Assembly: GCA_034408745.1 (NCBI GenBank)
Contig: JAWXCM010000036.1
Location: forward strand, 5,083 to 69,082
Reading direction: 5' to 3'
Length of the DNA: 64,000 nt
Source: JAWXCM01 sp034408745
GTDB lineage: Bacteria; Acidobacteriota; Terriglobia; Bryobacterales; Bryobacteraceae
The notes under the pieces are model-generated. The model saw only the letters and a list, made by a program, of their open reading frames with translations. It made no database searches and was not told the origin of the DNA. A program made the translations under genes and the position numbers. This document shows positions 46,303 to 54,766 of the stretch, in pieces. Numbering within the stretch: position 1 is the stretch's first letter; every line of letters begins with the position of its first letter.

Positions 46303-47460
46303 TCACGCCAAAATGGTCTGCGCCCGGGTGATCTGCTCCTGGACTCGAACACCGCTGGGGCAGATGACGGTACAGGTACTGCAGTCCTGGCATCGAATCG
46401 CCTGGATGCGGCCAGGCATCAGGTGCCACGCCGCGCGAGCCCTCGCCTGGTCGTTGTAGCCATCGTGATAAAGCAAGTAGCGCATCATGTCTGCGACTGG
46501 AAGCTGTCGGCGGCAGGTCCCTTCGCACTGGTTGCACATACGGCAGTAGTAAGGGCCAATGTCCTGCAGCGTCATCGCCAGGATCTGCCGGTCACTCTGT
46601 CCAGGCGCCGTGCCAAGAGCAGCGATGTTGGCATCCAGTTCTTCCATGCTCTTCACGCAAACCGGCGCAGTGTCGACCCCAGGATTCGCCACCACCCAGC
46701 GAAGCGCCGCAGCCAGGGCTTCCTTGCGCTGCTCGGGCGTCAGCCGGCCCGCCCACGTCTTCCGCTCCTTCGCCACGAACCCCAGGCCGCCGAGCATCGG
46801 CTTCATCGCCACAATTCCAAGGCCCGCGCTACGAGCCTGCTTCACCGGCTTGTACTGGTCGCCTTCCGGGTAGCCATTGAGAATCTCGGCGGGACCCGAC
46901 CAGGTGCTGAAGTTGCACGTGATCATGGCTGCGTCGATGATGTCGGCGATGGTGATCAGGAAGGGCTGAAGCTGCGTGAAGGAGTGCGTGGTGACACCGA
47001 CAGCGCGAATTTTGCCGGCGCGTCTGGCAGACCGGGCCGCTTCCAGTACCTCGGCTGGCAAATGCTCGGGCTTCTGGCGCGACGACAGGTACCACAGATC
47101 GATCGTGTCGGTACCCAGCAGCCGCAAATGCGCATCGAGGTCGTTGTGAAACGCCTCGGCCGTCCGTGCAGCCGAGCCAGTGGACAACACGACGCGGTCC
47201 CGATACGGACGGATCCATCTACCCACTTCCGCCAGATTTCCATCGCCGCCGTTCAGAGGTTTGAAGCAGTGGAAATAGTTGATCCCACGCTCCACGGCCC
47301 TGGAGATGATTCGCGCGTCCCGGACCTCCTCGCAGCCGACCCCAAGAGGAGTGACTCGCAGATCCGATCTTCCCAGGGGCACTGGTTGATTCCACAGGCG
47401 GGGCGTGATGGCAGCGGTGGCTGCGGCGAGCCACTCGCGGCGCGACACAAGCTGAAGCAC
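46303..47460 (-). CDS. aldo/keto reductase with C-terminal [4Fe-4S] ferredoxin domain
   Basis: A 385-residue protein. The N-terminus VSRREWLAAATAA has a twin-arginine-like motif, suggesting export in folded form. The AKR barrel follows (LGRSDLRVTPLGVG, DTIDLWYLSS, RAGKIRAVGVTTHS). The C-terminal ~100 residues carry two cysteine groups, CRMCNQCEGTC and CQDCSTCTVICP, for iron-sulfur clusters. Members of this fused family are oxidoreductases of unknown substrate. I chose the GTG at 47460; starts further upstream run into the divergent GH88 gene region. A second GTG at 47448 is possible. Confidence 0.8.
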   Translation of the reverse strand: MLQLVSRREWLAAATAAITPRLWNQPVPLGRSDLRVTPLGVGCEEVRDARIISRAVERGINYFHCFKPLNGGDGNLAEVGRWIRPYRDRVVLSTGSAARTAEAFHNDLDAHLRLLGTDTIDLWYLSSRQKPEHLPAEVLEAARSARRAGKIRAVGVTTHSFTQLQPFLITIADIIDAAMITCNFSTWSGPAEILNGYPEGDQYKPVKQARSAGLGIVAMKPMLGGLGFVAKERKTWAGRLTPEQRKEALAAALRWVVANPGVDTAPVCVKSMEELDANIAALGTAPGQSDRQILAMTLQDIGPYYCRMCNQCEGTCRRQLPVADMMRYLLYHDGYNDQARARAAWHLMPGRIQAIRCQDCSTCTVICPSGVRVQEQITRAQTILA

Positions 47461-47490
47461 CGCTTTCAGTTTACCTCTCCCCGGGCGCGA

Positions 47491-47501
47491 TAGAATCAGG
47501 G
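47491..47501 (+). promoter_or_regulatory. putative -10 element (TAGAAT) of the GH88-like gene
   Basis: TAGAAT at 47491-47496 lies 5 nt before the TTG at 47502. If used, the transcript is leaderless. TTTACC (47470-47475) is a possible -35 with a short 15-nt spacer. Confidence 0.35.
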
Positions 47502-48863
47502 TTGATCCCCGATACTTCTCTGAACCTGTCCTCGCTCGCGGCGCCTGTCCGCAGACTGTTTGAAATGTCGGCCGTGAAGATCCGCTCGCTCGAATCCGGG
47601 TGGAATCCGGCAGCGGGCTCACCGGTGTGTACCGTTCACGGCCGCTACACCAGCCGTGGCTGGACCGAATGGACGCAGGGCTTCCAGTTCGGCGGCGCGG
47701 TGCTCCAGTTCGACGCCACCGGCGAACGCGAATTCCTCGACATCGGCCGCGACCGAACGGTCGACGTGATGGCGCCTCACGTCACCCACACCGGCGTCCA
47801 CGACCACGGCTTCAACAACGTGAGCACGTATGGCAACCTGCTGCGCCTACTCCACGAGGGCCGCATTGAAGCCAACGCCTGGGAGCAGCGCTTTTACGAA
47901 ATGGCGCTGAAGTGCTCCGGCGCCGTTCAGGCGGCCCGGTGGTCGAATGTGGCGGGCGGTGGCGGATATATCTACTCCTTCAACGGGCCGCACTCCCTGT
48001 TCGTCGACACCATCCGCACGGTACGCGCTCTGGCCGTCAGCCACAGGCTGGGACACGCGCTGCTCGGTGAAAATGACCGCAAAGTCTCCCTGCTCGACCG
48101 GCTGATTCAGCACGCAGCCGCCACTGCGAAGTACTCCGTGTATTACGGCGAAGGCCGCGATTCTTATGACCTCCGTGGTCGGGTCGCGCATGAGAGCGTG
48201 TTCAACACCAACGACGGCAACTACCGCTGTCCGAACTCGCAGCAGGGCTTCGCGCCGTTCACCACGTGGACCCGCGGGCTGGCCTGGGCAATGCTGGGCT
48301 TCGCCGAAGAGCTGGAATTCCTGCAAACCGTCAGCGACGTCGAGCTTGAGCCTCACGGTGGCCGCGCCGCTGTGGAAGCCATGATGCGCAAGGCCGCTGA
48401 GGCCACCTGTGATTTCTACATCGACAACACGGCGCTCGACGGAATCCCCTACTGGGACACCGGCGCGCCCAACCTGCACAAGCTGGGCGACTGGCGTTCG
48501 CGCGCCTCGGAGCCGTTCAACGATCACGAGCCCGTGGACTCTTCCGCTGCCGCCATCGGCGCTCAGGGCTTGCTGCGACTCGGCCGGTGTTTGAACAACG
48601 AACGCTACACGCAGGCGGGGATCACCGTCTGCAACACGCTTTTCTCTGAGCCCTACCTCAGCACCGACCCGAATCATCAGGGTCTCATTTTGCATGCCGT
48701 ATACCACCGCCCGAACGGCTGGGACACCATCCCCGAGGGCGGCAAAGTGCCGGCCGGCGAGGCGTGTATGTGGGGCGATTACCATGCGCGCGAGCTCGCG
48801 TTATACGTTCTGCGCCTGATCGAAAACAAACCATATCTCACCTTTTGGAGCGATCCTCAGTGA
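47502..48863 (+). CDS. GH88/105-like glycoside hydrolase (unsaturated glucuronyl hydrolase-like)
   Basis: A 453-residue protein with an alpha/alpha-barrel pattern. DHGFNNVSTYGNLLRLL, NTNDGNYRCPNSQQGFAPFTTWTRGLAWAMLGF and DSSAAAIGAQGLLRLG resemble GH88 unsaturated uronyl hydrolases, which release 4,5-unsaturated uronic acid from lyase products. No signal peptide is seen, so it acts in the cytoplasm. The start is uncertain: TTG at 47502 or ATG at 47565. Its stop overlaps the cupin start, tying it to a sugar-catabolism operon. Confidence 0.75.
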   Translation: MIPDTSLNLSSLAAPVRRLFEMSAVKIRSLESGWNPAAGSPVCTVHGRYTSRGWTEWTQGFQFGGAVLQFDATGEREFLDIGRDRTVDVMAPHVTHTGVHDHGFNNVSTYGNLLRLLHEGRIEANAWEQRFYEMALKCSGAVQAARWSNVAGGGGYIYSFNGPHSLFVDTIRTVRALAVSHRLGHALLGENDRKVSLLDRLIQHAAATAKYSVYYGEGRDSYDLRGRVAHESVFNTNDGNYRCPNSQQGFAPFTTWTRGLAWAMLGFAEELEFLQTVSDVELEPHGGRAAVEAMMRKAAEATCDFYIDNTALDGIPYWDTGAPNLHKLGDWRSRASEPFNDHEPVDSSAAAIGAQGLLRLGRCLNNERYTQAGITVCNTLFSEPYLSTDPNHQGLILHAVYHRPNGWDTIPEGGKVPAGEACMWGDYHARELALYVLRLIENKPYLTFWSDPQ

Positions 48864-49309
48864 TCATTGCCGATTTGAGTCAGACGGAAGGCCGGCGATA
48901 TCCGGCCAGGCGGCGGACCCAGAACCTGGTGGGTGGAGCAAGCCCCATTCAGGCCACCGCCTTCGCGATGGGCAACGTGACGCTGGAGCCGAACGGCGGT
49001 CAGGTGCCGTGGCATAACCAGGAGCAGGAAGAGGTCTACTTTATCGTCGAGGGCACGTGCGAAATGTGTCTCGGCGAAGAACGCACGGTGGTGACCACCG
49101 GCCAGGCCGCGTTCATTCCGCCCGGCGTATTTCACCAGCTCACCAATATCGGCGACACACCCGCTCGGATGATTTACGTATACGGTCCGGCGGGCGACGT
49201 GGCGCACTGGCGTCAGGAACTCAGCGGAACACTGCCAAAGGCTGGCGTGGATGCGCCGGCGCTGCCTGAAGGCGCTCAGCCACAGTGCACAGAGAAACCG
49301 AAGGAATAA
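48860..49309 (+). CDS. cupin-domain protein
   Basis: A 149-residue single cupin. Motif 1 is WHNQEQEEVYFIVEGTCEM and motif 2 is AFIPPGVFHQLTNIGDTPA, giving likely metal ligands His, Glu and His. A sugar-isomerase or sensing role fits the neighbours but is unproven. I chose the GTG at 48860, which overlaps the GH88-like stop; a start at 48764 would overlap that gene by 100 nt. Confidence 0.85.
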   Translation: MIIADLSQTEGRRYPARRRTQNLVGGASPIQATAFAMGNVTLEPNGGQVPWHNQEQEEVYFIVEGTCEMCLGEERTVVTTGQAAFIPPGVFHQLTNIGDTPARMIYVYGPAGDVAHWRQELSGTLPKAGVDAPALPEGAQPQCTEKPKE

Positions 49310-49312
49310 TCG

Positions 49313-50461
49313 ATGGCCACGCATAAAATCGGAATTATCATGAACGGCGTCACCGGACGCATGGGGCTGAACCAGCACCTGCGCCGATCGGTGTACGCGA
49401 TTATTAAGCAGGGTGGCCTGAAGGTGGGCGACGACGTCATTCTGCCCGAGCCCCTGCTGGTGGGCCGCAATGCCGCGAAACTCGAAGAGATTTCCAAAGA
49501 ATGCGGCGGCATTCCGTATTCCACCGATGTCGATAGCGCGCTGTCTGACCCGAAGTACTCGGTGTACTTCGACGCACAGACCACGGACCGTCGCGTGGAA
49601 TCGGTGAAGAAAGCTATCGCCGCCGGTAAGAATATCTACTGCGAAAAGCCCACCGCCGAAAAGCTGGTCGATGCCCTCGAGCTTTACCAGCTCGCGAAGG
49701 CAAAGGGCGTGAAGCACGGCGTAGTGCAGGACAAGCTGTGGCTGCCCGGCATGCTCAAGATCCAGACGCTGAAGCAGCTCGGTTTCTTCGGCGAAATCTT
49801 CGCTGTACGCGGCGAGTTCGGCTACTGGGTGTTTGAAGGCGACACCGTGCCCATTCAGCGACCGTCATGGAACTACCGCAAGGAGGACGGCGGCGGCCTT
49901 ATCATCGACATGCTGTGCCACTGGCGCTACGTGCTCGACAACCTGTTCGGCGAAGTAAAGGCGGTATCGTGCCTCGGCGCCACGCACATCAAGACGCGCT
50001 GGGACGAGAAGGGCCAGCCGTACAACTGCACTGCGGACGATTCGGCCTACGCCACGTTCGAGCTGGAGAACGGCATCATCGCCCATTTCAATTCGTCGTG
50101 GGTGGTGCGCGTCCGGCGCGACGACCTGCTGACCATTCAGGTGGAAGGCACCAAAGGCACGGCCGTTGCCGGGCTGCGCGACGTGTGGATTCAGCCCTAT
50201 GCGTCGACGCCGCGCCCCGTGTGGAACCCCGACATCCCGCAGCCCATCAACTTCTTTGAGACTTGGCAGAAGGTGCCGGAGCAGACCGTCTACGAGAACG
50301 CCTTCAAAGTGCAGTGGGAGATCTTCCTGAAGTACCTGGTTTATGGAGGCGACTTCCAGTGGGATCTGCTGGCCGCGGCCAGGGGCGTCCAGCTCGCCGA
50401 GAAGGGCGTGGAGAGCTGGCAGCAGCGCCGCTGGGTCGATGTCGAAAAACTGGAACGTTAG
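49313..50461 (+). CDS. Gfo/Idh/MocA-family sugar oxidoreductase
   Basis: A 382-residue NAD(P)-dependent dehydrogenase. The N-terminal Rossmann part IGIIMNGVTGRMGLNQH binds the cofactor; the family EKP motif (IYCEKPTAEK) and the C-terminal DMLCHWRYVLDNLFG segment follow. GGTGRMG-type N-termini with long inserts are typical of putative glucuronate/inositol-type oxidoreductases. It is 3 nt after the cupin gene and forms a probable uronate-utilisation operon with it and the GH88-like gene. Confidence 0.88.
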   Translation: MATHKIGIIMNGVTGRMGLNQHLRRSVYAIIKQGGLKVGDDVILPEPLLVGRNAAKLEEISKECGGIPYSTDVDSALSDPKYSVYFDAQTTDRRVESVKKAIAAGKNIYCEKPTAEKLVDALELYQLAKAKGVKHGVVQDKLWLPGMLKIQTLKQLGFFGEIFAVRGEFGYWVFEGDTVPIQRPSWNYRKEDGGGLIIDMLCHWRYVLDNLFGEVKAVSCLGATHIKTRWDEKGQPYNCTADDSAYATFELENGIIAHFNSSWVVRVRRDDLLTIQVEGTKGTAVAGLRDVWIQPYASTPRPVWNPDIPQPINFFETWQKVPEQTVYENAFKVQWEIFLKYLVYGGDFQWDLLAAARGVQLAEKGVESWQQRRWVDVEKLER

Positions 50462-50486
50462 GCATCGCGACTTCGTAGTGGTGGCT

Positions 50487-51284
50487 ATGCGTCACCATAT
50501 TCTTGCCCTGACCGCAGTGTTCGCCGCGAGTCCCGCCCTGTTCGCGGCCGACTGGAACAAGACCTACAATGTTGCCGCGGCACCCGTGCTGGACGTCCGC
50601 AGCAGCGACGCCAACGTGGACATAAAGGCGGGCAGCGGCAATGTGATCTCCGCCCGCGTCACCACTCGAGGCTGGGAAATCAAGCCCGGTGAGATCGAGG
50701 TTATCGAGCGCCAGCAGGGCGACCGCGTCGACATCGAAGTGAGGCATCCCCGCCGGTCCTTTAACTGGGAAAGCCTCGGCGGGGATCGCTGGGTTCGTAT
50801 CGAAGTCACCGTCCCGGCGCAAACTCGACTCCACGTCAACACCGGCGACGGCAACGTATCCCTGAGCGGCGTCAGGAGCGAGCTCCGCGTTGAGACCGGG
50901 GACGGCAACATTACCGGCGACAATCTGGACGGTCGGCTGGAAGCGCGCACGGGCGATGGCAACATCCGCGTGTCGGGCCGGTTCGACGCTGCGACGCTGA
51001 ACACCGGAGACGGCAACGTGGAACTGACCGCCGCCACAGGATCCACCTCTGGCGGAATCTGGCGCGTCCACACCGGCGACGGCAACGTGAAGTTGCGTGT
51101 GCCTTCGACGCTCCGGGCCGATATCGACGCAGTCTGCGGCGATGGTCACATCTCCTCCGATCTGCCCATCACGCTGGCATCCGGCAAGATCGGGACCCAC
51201 CAGTTGCGGGGCAAACTCAACGGCGGCGGTCCGACCGTCACGGTGCGGACCGGCGACGGCAATATCAGCCTGACGCGCAATTAG
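50487..51284 (+). CDS. exported DUF4097-like adhesin with GDGN repeats
   Basis: A 265-residue exported protein (signal MRHHILALTAVFAASPALFA). The body is a regular beta-solenoid of about 17-20-residue rungs carrying TGDGN at the turns six times, with one GDGH. This looks like DUF4097/DUF4098 (putative auto-transporter adhesin head). No catalytic site is visible. I chose the ATG at 50487; a GTG two codons upstream is possible. It lies 25 nt after the oxidoreductase. Confidence 0.75.
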   Translation: MRHHILALTAVFAASPALFAADWNKTYNVAAAPVLDVRSSDANVDIKAGSGNVISARVTTRGWEIKPGEIEVIERQQGDRVDIEVRHPRRSFNWESLGGDRWVRIEVTVPAQTRLHVNTGDGNVSLSGVRSELRVETGDGNITGDNLDGRLEARTGDGNIRVSGRFDAATLNTGDGNVELTAATGSTSGGIWRVHTGDGNVKLRVPSTLRADIDAVCGDGHISSDLPITLASGKIGTHQLRGKLNGGGPTVTVRTGDGNISLTRN

Positions 51285-51319
51285 TCGCGGCGGAACACGC
51301 GGCGCGGCACTGGCGTCGA

Positions 51320-51330
51320 TAACATCACCC
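51320..51330 (+). promoter_or_regulatory. possible -10 element (TAACAT) ahead of the LysE remnant
   Basis: TAACAT at 51320-51325 lies 5 nt before GTG 51331. Because that GTG appears to be internal to the original gene, this may be fortuitous or a new promoter for a truncated product. Confidence 0.2.
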
Positions 51331-51690
51331 GTGGGGCCGATTGGGCTGCTTTGCCTGCGCCGCAGCCTGACACTCGGCATGCGCGCCGGATTTACATCGG
51401 GGCTCGGAGCGGCTTCGGCCGACTGCCTCTACGGACTACTGGCAGCCTTCGGCATCGGCGCTGTCGCTTCCGCCATGCAGTCAGCGGGAACCGCGCTCGC
51501 GGTGGGTGGAGGGTTGTTTCTCATCTGGCTGGGCTGGAAAGCCGCCCGTGACGCAGATCCGGGACATGCCGACGGCCTGAAGAACACCGGGTTCACCGGC
51601 ACCTGCCTGCTGACGGTCAAACCCCGCCACCATCCCCTCCTGATCCTGAGCGCCGTGATGGCAAGCCTCGGCGCGCAGGCGCATTCGTGA
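51331..51690 (+). pseudogene. remnant of a LysE-family exporter
   Basis: The 119-residue reading matches the front half of LysE/RhtB exporters: VGPIGLLCLRRSLTLGMRAGF, GLGAASADCLYGLLAAFG and GGGLFLIWLGWKAAR. Intact members have about 200 residues. The N-terminal membrane helix is missing except for ASITSP upstream of the GTG, and the reading stops before the last three helices. The conserved TNPxTI segment is absent in frame but SNPATI reads at 51617-51634 in the next frame, pointing to two compensating frameshifts. Probably inactive. Confidence 0.7.
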
Positions 51691-51706
51691 TGCTGCTGGG
51701 TGCGCG

Positions 51707-54115
51707 TCAGTTGGCACCCGAAGCCTGGGCCGGCGTGGCGACACTCTTGACGTACCTATCGAACCACGCGATGGTCTCGTAGACCACGTGCTCCACGGTT
51801 TCCTTCGCCCGATACCCATGCGCTTCATTGGGCAGCAACACCAGGCGCGTAGTTCCGCCGTTGCCTCGAACCGCCTGGTACATGCGCTCCGACTGCACAG
51901 TGAACGTGCCCTGGTTGTCGTCAGCCTGGCCATGGATAAACAGGATCGGCTCATTAATCTTGTGCGCGTAATTGAACGGCGACATGCGCATGTATGTCTC
52001 ATTCGCCTGCCAGTAACTACGCCGTTCGCTCTGGAATCCGAACGGCGTCAGCGTGCGGTTGTACGCCCCGCTCCGAGCCACTCCGGCACGGAACAGATCG
52101 GTATGAGCCAGCAGATTCGCCGTCATGAACGCACCGTAGCTGTGGCCAATTACACCGACGCGCGTGGGATCGGTGACGCCCATCTCCGCCGCTTTCGCGA
52201 TGGCGGCACGCGCGCTTTCGCTGATCTGCTCCACGTATGTGTTGTTCACCGTCTCCGGATCGCCCACCACCGGCATGGAAGCGTTGTCGAGCACCGCATA
52301 TCCCGCAAGCACGGAGAACAGATGCGTGTATCCGGTAAGCGTAGTGAACCGTTGCGTCGAGCCCACCACCTGCCCGGCAACCTCGGGGTCGTTGAACTCA
52401 TAAGGGTAGGCATAGAGGATTGTTGGCAGACGCGTGCCAGCCACGTAATCCGGCGGCAGGTACAAAGTGAACTGCAGGTCGACTCCGTCCTTGCGCTTGT
52501 ACCGAACCAGTTCCTTGCGAATGCGCCGAAGTTGCGGCGCCGGGTCGACATAGTTGGTAATCGCGGTGCGTTTTCCATCCGCACTTACCAGGAAATAGTT
52601 CGGCGGATCGGTTGGAGTCTCGCGCCGGATAATGAACTTCGCCACGTCGTGCGAAGCGAACCCCACAAAATCCGTGTACTCAGTCGCGGCCGCCTGGAAC
52701 ACAGTCTCGGGCTTGTTTTCCGTCAGTGCCAGCTTGCTGAGGAATGGGCGCTCGCCCTTCGGTGTCGCCCCGCTGCCTTCAAGGAACACATAGCCATTTC
52801 GATTCAATATCGCGCGTTGACCCCCGGCCAAATGGTCGTTAACGAACCTTCCCTGATCCCGATAGCGGTCTCGCTCATTGCGCTCCCACAAGACCTTCGG
52901 CGACTCGCCCGGTTTCGCCATGTCGATCAGCAGCGTGCGAATCCAACGCTTGTCGCGGTCCAGATCGGTAATAATGGCCTTCGAAGTTGCCTCAATCGCT
53001 TCCAGCGATGTGATCCGCTGCGGCGACCGCACGATCTCCACGGCCTCCCCGCTGAACGGCGCGCGGAAGCGCATGATGCGGTCCCGGAACTCGGACTTCT
53101 TGCGGGGATCGCCGCCATCCAGCGCTTCGGTCCACGCCAGCGTGGCCGGCTCACTCGCGAACCAGCGCACGAACCGTGGACCCGTGCTCACGCCGCCAAT
53201 CGGCACGTTATCCGACAGCGGCTGGCTGGCGACTTTGTGCAACACCTTGCCGCTCCGGTCCCAAACCTCGATGTCCCGTGCAAAATCGCGGTACGCATGC
53301 AGATACGAGTACGGCCTGCGCAGTTTCGTCACCAGCACAGACTTCCCGTCCGGCGACATGGCTGACGACGAGAACACCCCCGGAGTCCCGATTGCCGTCA
53401 CGCGCCCGCTGGCCGCGTCGATCAACGCAAGTTGCGCAGTAGCGTAGTAGTCGAACAGATCCTCTTCGAACGCGTTGTCGATCATGTCGGGATTCGTGCG
53501 GACCGGACCCGACTGGCCCTGCGCTTCCTGCACCACCGGACCCGGAGGAACGCTGGGCGCCACGGGCGGCTTGCCCCGGTCGGCGCGAACCGTCCTCGCC
53601 AGAATCTGCCCATTCAGCGCCCAGGAGAACGGCACCCCGAGCACCCCGTTCAACGCGACCCTCGGAATCCGCCGCACCTTGCCCGTGGCGATGTCGCCCA
53701 CCAGCAACTCCACCGCACCCTCAGCCGTGTTGCCAATGGCGAACATCTTCCCGTCCGGCGACCACACCGGCAGTCCGAGCTTTGCGCCAGCAGGCAACAC
53801 CAGCGGCGTTTCCTTCCCGGTAGCCAGTTCCTTCAGCTTCATCGAAACGATGTAAGTGAGTAGCTGCGCGCTGTTCGCATCTGGATTAACACGAACACCA
53901 GCCAGCCCAATCCACGGCTTCGACACATCGGCAATGGAGGGATAGCGGACCGATTCGCCGATCAGCACGTGCGAGCCGGAATCGTTCACCCATAATGTCG
54001 GCGGCGCGGGTGCGCTCAGGACATCGAGAACAGGCTTCGCAGGTTTCTGATAACCACCGTCGGCTGCCGTTAAAAGAGACACCACGGACAGGAGGAGACA
54101 ACTGAAGCGCAGCAT
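51707..54115 (-). CDS. secreted S9 prolyl-oligopeptidase-family serine peptidase
   Basis: An 802-residue exported peptidase (signal MLRFSCLLLSVVSLLTA). The N-terminal ~520 residues form a beta-propeller with WSPDGK and MSPDGKS blades. The catalytic alpha/beta domain has Ser in GHSYGAFM (about residue 657), Asp in HGQADDN and His in NEAHGYR. It resembles glutamyl endopeptidase/S9 dipeptidyl peptidases of plant plastids and bacteria. The ATG is 6 nt after a -10-like TAAGAT. Confidence 0.9.
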   Translation of the reverse strand: MLRFSCLLLSVVSLLTAADGGYQKPAKPVLDVLSAPAPPTLWVNDSGSHVLIGESVRYPSIADVSKPWIGLAGVRVNPDANSAQLLTYIVSMKLKELATGKETPLVLPAGAKLGLPVWSPDGKMFAIGNTAEGAVELLVGDIATGKVRRIPRVALNGVLGVPFSWALNGQILARTVRADRGKPPVAPSVPPGPVVQEAQGQSGPVRTNPDMIDNAFEEDLFDYYATAQLALIDAASGRVTAIGTPGVFSSSAMSPDGKSVLVTKLRRPYSYLHAYRDFARDIEVWDRSGKVLHKVASQPLSDNVPIGGVSTGPRFVRWFASEPATLAWTEALDGGDPRKKSEFRDRIMRFRAPFSGEAVEIVRSPQRITSLEAIEATSKAIITDLDRDKRWIRTLLIDMAKPGESPKVLWERNERDRYRDQGRFVNDHLAGGQRAILNRNGYVFLEGSGATPKGERPFLSKLALTENKPETVFQAAATEYTDFVGFASHDVAKFIIRRETPTDPPNYFLVSADGKRTAITNYVDPAPQLRRIRKELVRYKRKDGVDLQFTLYLPPDYVAGTRLPTILYAYPYEFNDPEVAGQVVGSTQRFTTLTGYTHLFSVLAGYAVLDNASMPVVGDPETVNNTYVEQISESARAAIAKAAEMGVTDPTRVGVIGHSYGAFMTANLLAHTDLFRAGVARSGAYNRTLTPFGFQSERRSYWQANETYMRMSPFNYAHKINEPILFIHGQADDNQGTFTVQSERMYQAVRGNGGTTRLVLLPNEAHGYRAKETVEHVVYETIAWFDRYVKSVATPAQASGAN

Positions 54116-54127
54116 GGGTACATCTTA
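54116..54127 (-). promoter_or_regulatory. putative leaderless -10 element of the S9 peptidase
   Basis: On the minus strand TAAGAT (54127-54122) ends exactly 6 nt before the ATG at 54115, and overlaps the end of metW (stop at 54125). No Shine-Dalgarno sequence is seen. Confidence 0.4.
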
Positions 54128-54766
54128 GCGCCGAAGCAGGAACACTGCGGTTTCGGCGAAAAGGTTCGCAGCGAAAGAGATTCGCCGGTTCCCGCTGAGG
54201 AAGATCTTCCGCTCGATAACGAAGCCGTGTTTGACCGCGAAATCGACGAAGTCGTCCACGGTGAGGAAGTGGATGTTCGGCGAGTTGTACCACTCATAAG
54301 GAAACAGCCGCGTGCGAGGCGCCCTGCCCGACCAGAGGTGCGACAGACGAACGCGCCAGTGGCCGAAGTTGGGAAACGCCACGACCACGCGTTTGCCGAC
54401 GCGCAGCATCTCAGTGAATACGCGCAACGGCTCGCGGACTTCCTGCAGCGTCTGGCTGAGGATAATGTAGTCGAACACGTTGTCCGGATAATCGTTCAGG
54501 CCGTTGTCGATGTTGCCCTGATACACCGACACGCCGCGCGCGATTGCCTTCTGCACCCTGGCGCCGTTCAGCTCCACGCCCCGGGCTTCCACGTTCTTGT
54601 TTTCCTGGAGCCACTCGAGCAGTTCCCCTTCGCCGCACCCCAGATCGAGTACGCGGGTGGAAGGCTCAATCAGTTCGCTGATAATGGCGTAGTCGGAACG
54701 GCCCAGCAGCTCGCGCACGAACGGACTGCGCAGCGGATCCGGAGTGGCGTGTTTCACACTGCTCAT
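54125..54766 (-). CDS. metW: methionine biosynthesis protein MetW (methyltransferase-fold)
   Basis: A 213-residue protein with SAM motif VLDLGCGEGELLEWL and the MetW-specific RGVELNGARVQKAIARG, QTLQEVREP and WYNSPNIHFLTVDDF. In many bacteria MetW works with MetX in homoserine acylation. It overlaps metX by 4 nt (ATGA). Confidence 0.92.
   Translation of the reverse strand: MSSVKHATPDPLRSPFVRELLGRSDYAIISELIEPSTRVLDLGCGEGELLEWLQENKNVEARGVELNGARVQKAIARGVSVYQGNIDNGLNDYPDNVFDYIILSQTLQEVREPLRVFTEMLRVGKRVVVAFPNFGHWRVRLSHLWSGRAPRTRLFPYEWYNSPNIHFLTVDDFVDFAVKHGFVIERKIFLSGNRRISFAANLFAETAVFLLRR

Noticed and set aside
51788..53365. 525-codon plus-strand open frame under the S9 peptidase
   Set aside because: Shadow frame rich in Arg and His; the minus strand has a complete catalytic triad and propeller.
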